64,000 bases of DNA from DATAOG01 sp963840925 (lineage in GTDB: Bacteria > Pseudomonadota > Alphaproteobacteria > Geminicoccales > Geminicoccaceae), in the NCBI GenBank assembly GCA_963840925.1, contig CAWJAY010000047.1:57796-121795 (forward strand), in the 5' to 3' direction. Numbering within the stretch: position 1 is the first letter of the stretch; each line of letters begins with the position of its first letter. Below, piece after piece: positions 56,815 through 64,000 of the stretch. Position numbers and translations under genes: made by a program. The notes below the pieces were generated by a model. It ran no database searches. It was not told the origin of the DNA and saw only the letters and a program-made list of their open reading frames with translations.

Positions 56815-58440
56815 TCAGCCCTTGGCAACCCTGGCGGCCGCCACGAACGACCGGAGCCGGTCGAGCTCGGCGTTGACCGGTGCGAGGACGACCTCGTCCG
56901 CCGCCGTCGCCACGGCGTCCCGAAGCCGGCGACGCACCGACTCAGCGCGACGCCGGCCACCGACGCCCGCCGCAAACCTGCTGATGACGGCGAGGACGAC
57001 GCCCACGATCGCGCCCCCGAGGAGCAACAGGGTCGGCCACGGCAGCGTGCCCCATTCCGGCGTGGGAATCTCGGGCAGCCGGAGCCAGGCCACGACGGCC
57101 AAAGCCAGCAGCCACAGCCCACCCACCAGAAGAGCCGCGAACGCCAGCCACTGCACCGCACCGACGGCGGACCACCAGCGCGGCCGCTTCTCGACCTGCA
57201 GGTCGGTTCCGGCAACAGCCTGGTCGAGTGCGTCGGGCAACCGCGCTCCGGCGGCGTTTGCGACAGACCGGACCCTCGTCATCCACGGACCGGTGACGCC
57301 GCCGGCGGCGGCGTCACCCAGCCGCCTGACCGCGGAGTCGGACCGGGCGCGCTGGACAGGTGTCGAGGCGGGCAATGACGTCCGTGCGAGCTGCGCGTCG
57401 ATGCCCTGCCGGTCCAGCCGAAGGCGGCGCAACGGGTCCGGGCGCAGCTGGGCCAGCCAGCGTGTCACCGGCCACCCGGTCGCTGCCCGAGCCCGCCGCG
57501 TAAACGACCGACCCACCGCGTTGGCCACCACATCGACACCGGCGGCCTCGGCGAGGGCATCGACGAGCCGGCGCCGTTGGGTGTCGTCGACACCGGCGGG
57601 CTCGCCCCCGCCCGCGGCAGCAAGCAGGCGCGTGGCCGCTTCCCGGACGTCGGCGGCGACACGCTCGTCGGCGGAGCGGCGCCGCGCCACCGCCTCGCGC
57701 AACACGGAGACGAACCTGTCTATGCCGGCACCGGTCTTCGCCGAGAGCGGGATGACGGGCACCTTCGGCAGGCCGTCTTCGGCCAGCAGGCGCTGAAGGT
57801 CGTTCACGCACCGCTCGACGTCGGCCGGCGACAACAGGTCGATCTGGTTAAGGAGGACGACCGTCACGGCCGCATGGCCGGCGAGCGGCCGTAGATAGCG
57901 TTCGTGAACGACCGCGTCGGCATACTTCTGCGGGTCCATCACCCATACGAACAGGTCCACCATCTCGACCAGCCGGTCGACCTGCGCCTGGTGTGAATGG
58001 TCGGTGGAGTCGTGGTCGGGCATGTCCAGCATCACGAGACCGTCGAGGGCGTCCTCGGCACCGGAGTCGAGCACACTCTCCTTCGGCACCCGGTGGCGAA
58101 GCGGAATGCCCAGCCACTCGAGGAGCGGCGTCACACCCTGAGTGCCCCACACGCACGCCAGCGGTTCGGCCGTGGTCGGGCGCCGCAGGCCCACCCTGGC
58201 CAGCTCGATCCCCGCCACCGCATTGAACAGAGACGACTTTCCGCTGCCGGTGGCCCCGGCGAGCGCGACGACGGTGTGGTCGGTGGAGAGTCGCCGGCGC
58301 TGGCCGGCCCGGTTGACGATCTCGCGGGCGCCGTCGACCAACTCGTCGGGGAGCCGGCCGTTGGCGTCCTCGACCGCGACGGCGAGCGCGTCGAGCCGCT
58401 CGGGCAGGCCGACCCGCGCAGGGCGGCGCACGAGCTTCAT
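56815..58440 (-). CDS. dynamin-like/YfjP-type GTPase, membrane-associated (first of pair)
   Basis: The 541-residue GTPase has a G1 of VALAGATGSGKSSLFNAVAG, G2/G3 in LVMLDMPDHDSTDHSHQ and G4 NQIDLL. The helical middle is followed by two C-terminal membrane helices (WLAFAALLVGGLWLLALAVVAWL, and TLLLLGGAIVGVVLAVIS). The architecture matches actinobacterial dynamin-like pairs that act together at the membrane. Its start overlaps the stop of the upstream partner by 4 bp. It is intact over 1.6 kb, in contrast to that partner. Confidence 0.82.
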   Translation of the reverse strand: MKLVRRPARVGLPERLDALAVAVEDANGRLPDELVDGAREIVNRAGQRRRLSTDHTVVALAGATGSGKSSLFNAVAGIELARVGLRRPTTAEPLACVWGTQGVTPLLEWLGIPLRHRVPKESVLDSGAEDALDGLVMLDMPDHDSTDHSHQAQVDRLVEMVDLFVWVMDPQKYADAVVHERYLRPLAGHAAVTVVLLNQIDLLSPADVERCVNDLQRLLAEDGLPKVPVIPLSAKTGAGIDRFVSVLREAVARRRSADERVAADVREAATRLLAAAGGGEPAGVDDTQRRRLVDALAEAAGVDVVANAVGRSFTRRARAATGWPVTRWLAQLRPDPLRRLRLDRQGIDAQLARTSLPASTPVQRARSDSAVRRLGDAAAGGVTGPWMTRVRSVANAAGARLPDALDQAVAGTDLQVEKRPRWWSAVGAVQWLAFAALLVGGLWLLALAVVAWLRLPEIPTPEWGTLPWPTLLLLGGAIVGVVLAVISRFAAGVGGRRRAESVRRRLRDAVATAADEVVLAPVNAELDRLRSFVAAARVAKG

Positions 58441-60164
58441 TCGCCGGCCTCTCGCTCGCGGGCACGACCCACCAGGACGAGTGCTTCGCGAAGCGCCTGT
58501 CCGGCCGCCACCTCGAGTCCCAGGCCGTCGAGCCGGCCGGTGAACCGCGCCTTCTCGCCGGCCAGCAATGCATCCGCGCGCCGGCGAAGGTCGGACCGCG
58601 CTGCCTCGGCCAGGCGGCGGATAGCCTGGTCGCCGAAGATCGCCTCGAGCAGTTTCTGGCCGATGATCGCGGTACCCCCGGCGATGCCGATCTCGGCACC
58701 GGTCAGTCCCGCCGTAGACGCGAACACGACGATCATCAGAGCGATGCCGAGACCGTTGACACCGAACGACAATGCCCTCGCGGTGAACCGCTTGTCCTGC
58801 CCTTCGGTGCGGACCAGGTCGAGGACGGCACCCTGCCAGGCCCGCACCTGCTCGGCCGCCGCGTCCACGAAGTCCTCGCTGCTACGGGACAGTCGTCGTC
58901 GCCGAGCAGACCGCGTCCGGCCGGGTCGGCCCGCCAGATGGCGTCGACCCGCTCGGCGCCTGCGGTCGGCCTCGTCCACCAGCAGAGCCTGCAGGCCGTG
59001 CTCGATGGCCTCCTCGACCTCTTCCGCGGGCTGTGGCTTCCCACGGAAGTAGGCCGTGATGCGGTCTCGTAGCCGACCTACGGTGTTCTCCAGCGAGCGG
59101 AAGAACTCGCCGGTCCCCACGAAGTCCTGCCAGCGGGCGAGGACCTCGCCGCGCAGCAGGCTCCCGTCCCGGGTAGCCGTCGTGACCGCGTCGACCGCCT
59201 CGGAGTACTGCGTGCTCCGCCGCGGTGCGCAGCCGTCCGGCGGCGGCGTGCTGCTCGTCGGCCGCCTCGGCCAGCGGCGGCGACCGGCGGACGATCCCGC
59301 CGACCGCACCGTCGAGCGTGCGTCGCACGACTGCAGCTCGCGCGGCCGTGTCGGAGGCGAGGTCACGCAGCCAGGACACGACCGGCTCGGCGTGTCCGTC
59401 CGGCAGCATGCCGTCGTCACCCACCGTGGCCTCACCGACCACGAACAGTGGGGCGCTTCCCAGGCCGCGCTCGGACAGCATCGCCGCGAGATGGCGGCGC
59501 ACCTCGTCCTCCGCCCCCGGCGGCACCCGGTCGAGCACGACCGCAACCGCGGCGCTGCGCTCGACGGCGGCACGCAGCAAGTCCCAGGGCACGGCGTCGG
59601 CGTAGCGTGCGGCCGTCGTGACGAAAGCCAGAGGTCGGCCGCGGCCAGCAGCTGACCGGCCAGTTGCCGGTTCTTGGTGACGACCGAGTCGATGTCCGGC
59701 GCGTCGAGGAGGGCCAGGCCCTGCGGCACGGCGTCATCGGGCACGAGGCTCAGGGCGCCTGGCTTCGCGAGATCACTCGCCGTCACGCGGGCCAGCCCGG
59801 GAAGGATGCGGGTCGCCGGTGAACCACTCGGCCTCGTCGGGGTGATAGACGAGCACGGGTGCCTCTCGTGGTCGGCCGCAGCACACCGGTCTCGCGGACA
59901 CCGGGCCGACCGACCACGGCGTTGACAAGCGTGGACTTCCCGGCGCCCGTCGATCCGCCCACGACCGCCAGCAGCGGTGCGTCGATCTCGCGCAGGCGTG
60001 GCAGGACGTAATCGTCGAGCTGGGCGACGATTTCACGCCGGGTTCGGCGCGCTCTTGAGGGCACTCGGCAACTCCAGTGGAAGCTGGAGTGCGACGACCC
60101 GCTCGCGCAGCACGCCGAGGGCGTCGAGGACGCTCTCGGGTGCTTCGGTGATCGTCACGGCCAT
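58437..60164 (-). pseudogene. dynamin-like GTPase (second of pair), frameshifted
   Basis: The start is ATG 60164. G1 is LLAVVGGSTGAGKSTLVNAVVG and G3 falls around ALLDAPDIDSVVTKN. The helical stalk (DLLRAAVERSAAVAVVLDRVPPGAEDEV) is followed by a C-terminal hydrophobic GLGIALMIVVFASTAGLTGAEIG helix. Shifts are near 60030, 59800, 59630 and 59200-58900. It overlaps its partner by 4 bp, and the pair would form heteromeric complexes, as described for Streptomyces DynA/DynB-like proteins. Confidence 0.78.
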
Positions 60165-60291
60165 GATCCTGCCTGTAGCGGACACTCCGGGCCAAGCGAC
60201 ACGTCGGATTTGGGTATGTGCTCATGACCGATGACGCACTAGCGTCGGCAACGATCGCGCCTCACGATCGCGCCTGAGGAGTGGAGGACGA
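60165..60291. promoter_or_regulatory. divergent intergenic region, dynamin-like GTPase/PEBP
   Basis: 127 bp separate the divergent starts. The region is expected to contain both promoters. I see an AGGAGTGGAGG ribosome site before the PEBP gene but no confident -10/-35 pair. Confidence 0.35.
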
Positions 60292-60838
60292 ATGTCGCTG
60301 GATCGGCCGGTTGCCCCGGACCCGTACGAGCTGCTTCCCCGCGTCGGCACCTTCACGGTCGAGAGCGACGACCTCGTGGACGGCGAGCCGATGAGCAACG
60401 GCCCATGTCTTCGACGACTGGGGAATGCCGGGCGAGAACGTGTCGCCGCACCTGCGCTGGTCCGGAGCCCCGGACGGAACCCTCGGCTACGTCGTGACGT
60501 GCTTCGACCCGGACGCCCCGACGCCGAGTGGCTTCTGGCACTGGGTGGTGGTCGACGTGCCCGCCACCACGACTGTTCTGCCCCGGGGAGCCGGCGCGGC
60601 CGACGGCTCAGGGCTGCCTCCCGGCGCGTTCTCGGTACGCAACGACACCGGCTCGGTCGGCTACTCCGGCGCGGCACCCCCGCAGGGCGATCGGCCGCAC
60701 CGTTACTACTTCGTGGTGCACGCGGTCGACGCCGAGTCGCTGGGCGTTACCGCCGATGCGAGCCCGGCCGTGGTCTCGTTCAACCTGGCGTTCCACACCC
60801 TCGCCCGCGGAATGATGGTCTCGACGTTCGCTCACTGA
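60292..60838 (+). pseudogene. YbhB/YbcL-type PEBP (Raf kinase inhibitor-like) protein, one frameshift
   Basis: The N-terminal ELLPRVGTFTVESDDLVDGEP is joined near 60405 to the main frame: MPGENVSPHLRWSGAPDGTLGYVVTCFDPDAPTPSGFWHWVVVDVP, then YYFVVHAVDAESLGV. These are the ligand-site motifs DPDAP and the GHWHW-type loop of the phosphatidylethanolamine-binding family. The phosphate-binding residues are present. It is convergent with cobQ. Confidence 0.85.
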
Positions 60839-60882
60839 GATCCGAATGATCACCTCACCGTGCGCCTCAGGTCGCGCCGCCG

Positions 60883-62388
60883 TCACGGTGCTCCGGGAGC
60901 GACGAAGGGCAGCCCGGCCGGCGCACCCGCGCTCGATCAGGCGCCGGAGGGCGGCGGTGTCGAGGTGCTCGGCGACGGCGTCGGCCAGCCGGTCGATGCG
61001 CTGCTCGCGCAGGGCCGCGAACTCCGTGTCGGGCGCGACCACGAAGCCGTGGCACGCGCCGTCGCCGCGACGTCCCGCAGGAACGCTCGGCGGAAGGCGT
61101 CCTCCTCGAGGACGCCGTGCCAGGACGTGCCCCAGACCGCGCCGGACCGGCATCCGTCGAGAAACGGCTCGGCGGCCGCCGGCGACTGTCACGTCCCCGT
61201 GGTGGATCGCGTAGGCCGTGCCGACACGAACGCCGTACGCCACGCCGGCCGGCCGATCCACCACCTTGTCCACGCGAACCGCCGCTCGCCGGGAGCAGCC
61301 CGAGGCCCGGCACGCGTGCCGGCTCCCGACTCGACGTCGTCGACGATCTCGCGAGCCAGCATCTGGAAGCCGCCGCAGATCCCGAGCACCGGCCCCCCGC
61401 GGCGCCCGCGCACGGAGGCGTCGGTCGAGGCCGCGCGCGCGCAGCCAGGCCAGGTCGGCGACCGTCGCGCGGGTGCCGGGCAGCACCACCAGGTCGGCGT
61501 CGGCGAGCTCGGCCGGCGTCGGCGTCGAACGTGACGTCCACGCCGGGCTCGAGCGGCGAGCGCGTCGACGTCGGTGAAGTTGCGAGATCCGCGGGAACCG
61601 GACGACCGCGACCGCAGCGTCCGCCGACCGCCGCCGGCGGACGGCCGCGCCACGCGGCGACGTCCAGCGCGTCCTCGGAGTCGAGCCAGAGTCGGGGCAG
61701 CCACGGCAGCACGCCGAACACCGGCCGGCCGGTCAGCCGTCTCGAGCATCGTCGAGACCGGGCGCCAGCAGGCCGACGTCGCCGCGGAACTTGTTGACCA
61801 CGAAGCCGCGCGACCAGCGCCTGGTCCTCGCGGCTCGAGCAGCGCCACGGTGCCGTACATCGCCGCGAAGACCCCGCCGCGGTCGATGTCGCCGACGACG
61901 ACGACCGGCAGGCCGGCCGTGCCGGGCCAGGCCCATGTTGACGTAGTCGCCGGCGCGCAGGTTGATCTCGGCCGGGCTGCCCGCGCCCTCGGCGACCACG
62001 ACGTCGTAGCGCGGCCGCGCAGGTCGTCAAGCGCCGTCGAACGCCGCCTCCGCAGGTGCGCGGCGACCGGTCGCGAACGTCGCCGCGTCGAGCTCGCCCG
62101 ACGGCCTGCCCATGCACGACGACGTGGCTGCGGCGGTCGCTGCCGGGCTTGAGCAGCACCGGGTTCATCGCCGCCTCGGGCTCGACGCCGGCGGCGACGC
62201 GCCTGCACCCACTGGGCCCGGCCGATCTCGCGCGCCGTCGGCGCGCGACCATCGAGTTGTTGGACATGTTCTGCGCCTTGAACGGCGCGACCTTGACGCC
62301 CCCGGCGCGCCAAGCCAGCGGCACAGCCCGGTGGTGACGACGACTTGCCCGCGTCGGAGGTGGTGCCGGCGACCAGCAACCCCCGCAC
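60883..62388 (-). pseudogene. cobQ: cobyric acid synthase CobQ, many frameshifts
   Basis: CobQ amidates four side chains of adenosylcobyrinic acid diamide in B12 synthesis. The pieces in order are GLLVAGTTSDAGKS (dethiobiotin-synthetase-like P-loop), VKVAPFKAQNMSNNSMV, EPEAAMNPVLLKPGSD, VVAEGAGSPAEINLRAGDYVNMGLA, VVNKFRGDVGLL, and the glutaminase domain with VLGICGGFQMLAREI carrying the Cys. It ends near LPFVAPGAP at 60883. At least ten shifts break the frame. GTG at 62388 is the start. Confidence 0.85.
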
Positions 62389-62453
62389 ATCTGGGATCGT
62401 CTCGCACCGCGACCTGTCCGGCGTCGGGACGGTCGGCGTTAGAGTCGGGCGTC

Positions 62454-62995
62454 GTGGACGAACCGCAGATCGGCACGCTCGAGACCGTGCCCGCGGCGGA
62501 CCGGCCCGACCTGCTGGCCGAGCCGGTGCGGCCGCGCTGAACGGCACGGCCGGACGCGCCCGTTTACGTCGCCGAGATCGACCCTGACCTCGCCGACACC
62601 GCCAGTTCTGCGCCGCGTACCAGGTTCCGTTGGACGTCTCGGCGAACTGTGTCGTGGTGACCGGCCGGCGCGGCGGCGAGAGCGGCTACGCGGCCTGCAT
62701 GATCCTGGCCACCACCCGGGCCGACGTCAACGGCGTGGTCCGGCGCCGGCTCGACGCCCGCAAGGCGTCGTTCGCCCGATGGACGACGCGGTGCGCCGAC
62801 CGGCATGGAGTACGGCGGCATCACCCCGATCGGCTGCCGGTGGACTGGCCGGTCCTGGTCGACGCCGCCGTCGCCGAACTGCCTTTTGTGATAGTCGGCA
62901 GCGGCGTACGCCGGTCCAAGCTGGCCCTGCCCGGCCGGACACTGGCCGGCTGGCCTGGTGCCGAGCTCGTCGAGGGCCTTGGCCGAGGCGTTTGA
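62454..62995 (+). pseudogene. YbaK/EbsC-type aminoacyl-tRNA deacylase, frameshifted
   Basis: The product across frames reads TLETVPAADRPDLLAEPV, FCAAYQVPLDVSANCVVVTGRRGGES, CMILATTRADVNGVVRRRLDARKASF, then GGITPIGLPVDWPVLVDAAV and VIVGSGVRRSKLALPGRTLAG. This is the YbaK fold, including the lysine-region ARKASF and the GGITPIGLP motif. It corrects mischarged tRNA in trans. Shifts lie near 62545, 62605 and 62780-62810. Confidence 0.82.
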
Positions 62996-63017
62996 CGAAC
63001 AATTGGATCGAGTTCCA

Positions 63018-63090
63018 GCGCCCGTAGCTCAGTGGATAGAGCAGGTGCCTTCTAAGCACTTGGCCGCAGGTTCGAATCCTGCCGGGCGCG
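63018..63090 (+). tRNA. tRNA-Arg (anticodon TCT)
   Basis: The cloverleaf folds by eye: acceptor GCGCCCG/CGGGCGC with discriminator G, D-arm GCTC...GAGC, anticodon stem GGTGC/GCACT with loop CTTCTAA giving anticodon TCT, and T-arm GCAGG-TTCGAAT-CCTGC. No CCA is encoded. It lies 22 bp after the YbaK-type gene. Confidence 0.95.
63066..63089 (+). repeat. attachment-site-like repeat, left copy (tRNA-Arg 3' end)
   Basis: These 24 bp, starting GCAGGTTCGAATCC and ending GGGCGC, cover the T-arm and acceptor 3' strand of tRNA-Arg. They recur identically at 63908-63931. Exact repeats of a tRNA 3' end are the usual footprint of tyrosine-recombinase integration. Confidence 0.8.
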
Positions 63091-63394
63091 CTGACCAGGA
63101 GAAACACCCTTCTCCTGGGCAGCCACGTCGTTGCATAACGCTGGACAACGCCGGTGAGGTGTGCCCCCTTTCGCTCACTGTGACCTGGCTAGCGCCGCCA
63201 GGCCCTCCGATGCGCTCCGCCCGTCCGCGGTGGGACCGCGGCGGGCCGGGGGGCGTATTCCGCAGGTCCTCGCTCTCGAGCCGAGTGCGGGGCGCTCGTC
63301 CCCCACTTCCGAGTTCATGACCCACGAGCATTGGCAGTCGTGGTAGGGATGGCTGATGGTCCGGATCGTCCGGATCCGGAGGTGGGGGAGAGAC
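63091..63394. other. intergenic, no gene seen
   Basis: About 300 bp lie between tRNA-Arg and the DUF4242 gene. No convincing frame is present. Just before the DUF4242 ribosome site, two copies of TCCGGATC in close succession (about 63360-63380) could be an operator. Confidence 0.4.
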
Positions 63395-63649
63395 ATGCCT
63401 AGCTACATGGATGTGCACGATATTCCCGGCGTGACGGCCGAGGACGTCGCCAAGGCCCACGAGGCCGATGTGCGGGTCCAGGGCAAGTACGGCGTGAACT
63501 ATAAGCAGTACTGGGTCAACGAAGCCGACGGTAAGGTCTTCTGCCTCGTTGACGCCCCGGACAAGGAGTCGGCAACCCGCGTCCACCGCGAGGCCCACGG
63601 GTTGGAGGCCCACACGCTCTACGAGGTCGAGGCAGGCGTCGAGCAGTAG
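63395..63649 (+). CDS. DUF4242 (SCO4226-like nickel-binding) protein
   Basis: The 84-residue ferredoxin-like-fold protein reads MPSYMDVHDIPGVTAEDVAKAH, then KYGVNYKQYWVNEADGKVFCL, and ATRVHREAHGLEAHTLYEV. The HREAHG motif and FCLVDAP strand are typical of DUF4242, of which the Streptomyces SCO4226 protein binds nickel. It lies alone between the two tRNA-end repeats, with a GGTGGGGGAGAG ribosome site. Confidence 0.82.
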   Translation: MPSYMDVHDIPGVTAEDVAKAHEADVRVQGKYGVNYKQYWVNEADGKVFCLVDAPDKESATRVHREAHGLEAHTLYEVEAGVEQ

Positions 63650-63667
63650 AAACCGATCACAAAGTCC

Positions 63668-63705
63668 GCCCCGCCCGTCCGGCAGTGCTCCGCGGCGGGC
63701 GGGGC
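63668..63705 (+). terminator. strong GC hairpin after the DUF4242 gene
   Basis: The arms GCCCCGCCCG and CGGGCGGGGC (10 bp, perfect) flank an 18-nt loop, 18 bp after the DUF4242 stop. No T run follows, as is common in high-GC actinobacteria. Confidence 0.7.
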
Positions 63706-63907
63706 ATCGGCCAACCGCGAAGGATTTGGCATCCCGCGACCGCCGACCTGCACGACCTGCTCCTTCCGCTCCCTGGTCGTGCGTTGGGCGAATCCGGTTA
63801 GCTCGCCCCCTGGGAATCAGCAGACCGCCCAGTGCCGCCAGGCCACCAATGAGCACTGGAAGACCAGCCGCGCTGACCTCAGCCCAACGCCAGTTGGTTG
63901 TCCGCGA

Positions 63908-63931
63908 GCAGGTTCGAATCCTGCCGGGCGC
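63908..63931 (+). repeat. attachment-site-like repeat, right copy
   Basis: This is an exact 24-bp copy of the tRNA-Arg 3' end, in the same orientation, 842 bp downstream. The 5' part of a tRNA is absent before it, so it is not a second tRNA gene. Confidence 0.8.
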
Positions 63932-63954
63932 ACAAACCCAGGCGGTGACCTGCG

Positions 63955-64000
63955 TCATTCACCTCGCGTCAGCGCGAGCACGAGGACCAGGTCGGGGAAG
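63955..64000 (-). CDS. possible C-terminus of a gene entering from the right
   Basis: The minus strand is open from the window edge for 14 codons ending LVLVLALTRGE and a TGA at 63955. Fourteen codons are too few to identify anything. It could equally be noncoding. Confidence 0.2.
   Translation of the reverse strand, partial: FPDLVLVLALTRGE

Noticed and set aside
63668..63705. origin or phage-type attachment core
   Set aside because: The perfect GC inverted repeat directly after a stop codon is better explained as a transcription terminator.
63890..63932. second tRNA-Arg gene
   Set aside because: Only the T-arm and acceptor 3' strand are present. No 5' acceptor, D-arm or anticodon arm precedes it, so it is a repeat of the tRNA end.

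Overview
The window reads as two blocks of different ancestry joined inside about 23.4-23.9 kb. The left block (1 to about 23.5 kb) looks proteobacterial, most likely alphaproteobacterial: a lambda-type terminase remnant, IS1380, IS3 and IS256 insertion sequences, and a carotenoid operon of the C30 (CrtN/CrtP) type. The right block (about 23.87 kb to the end) is actinobacterial: two perfect TCGAAC-N4-GTTCGA SOS boxes, a 13E12-repeat HNH protein, NucS, the ImuA/ImuB/DnaE2 mutasome, a DUF6412-YidC pair and a Scy/FilP-like coiled-coil protein. Whether this is a real transfer or an assembly chimera cannot be decided from sequence alone. This taxonomic reading rests on gene families and is inference.

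Left block. At 1-3.6 kb are a prophage remnant (terminase small and large subunits) and a small cysteine-protease-like protein. At 3.9-5.3 kb is a broken IS1380 transposase. At 5.6-8.5 kb is a broken, coiled-coil-rich protein with an N-terminal zinc-dependent phospholipase C-like domain, with SPOR-like sequence after it. At 8.7-11.5 kb an IS3 element, with its left end tandemly duplicated and a -1 frameshift site, lies 9 bp from an intact IS256 element. From 11.6 to 19.4 kb a seven-gene minus-strand run encodes a CarH/LitR-type B12 photoreceptor, an ECF sigma factor, two CrtN/CrtP-type FAD oxidoreductases, a PlsC-like acyltransferase, a GT2 glycosyltransferase and a sulfotransferase. The carH promoter carries two TGGACA direct repeats 11 bp apart, the spacing of known CarH operators. 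A divergent run holds DUF5872, DUF3140 and a frameshifted aldehyde dehydrogenase; an alpha/beta hydrolase fused in frame to DUF2141 follows. I infer a light-induced pathway to an oxidised, glycosylated, acylated and possibly sulfated C30 carotenoid. This is the strongest candidate for an undescribed system here.

Right block. In order: an Ssu-like sulfonate ABC transporter with an Rrf2 regulator; a propionate/methylmalonyl-CoA and B12 group (MeaB, thiolase, PduO, epimerase); a coiled-coil cytoskeletal protein; ChaB and FmdB small proteins; and a long minus-strand DNA damage run (imuA-imuB, MerR pair, HNH, dnaE2, nucS). These are followed by DUF6412-YidC, a prolyl oligopeptidase, MscS, OsmC, truncated haemoglobin, a GH13 glucosidase, two thioesterases, the ABC-F ATPase EttA, SSB, two dynamin-like GTPases, a PEBP protein, cobyric acid synthase and a YbaK-type deacylase. 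Last come a tRNA-Arg whose 3' end is repeated 842 bp downstream and a DUF4242 protein.

Quality note. Many genes (IS1380, the phospholipase, ALDH, meaB, dnaE2, imuB, the oligopeptidase, GH13, ettA, the second GTPase, cobQ and others) are broken by single-base shifts while direct neighbours are intact over more than 1.5 kb. All are conserved families whose sequence resumes in another frame. I mark them as pseudogene/frameshifted, but local consensus error is as likely as real decay for many of them.
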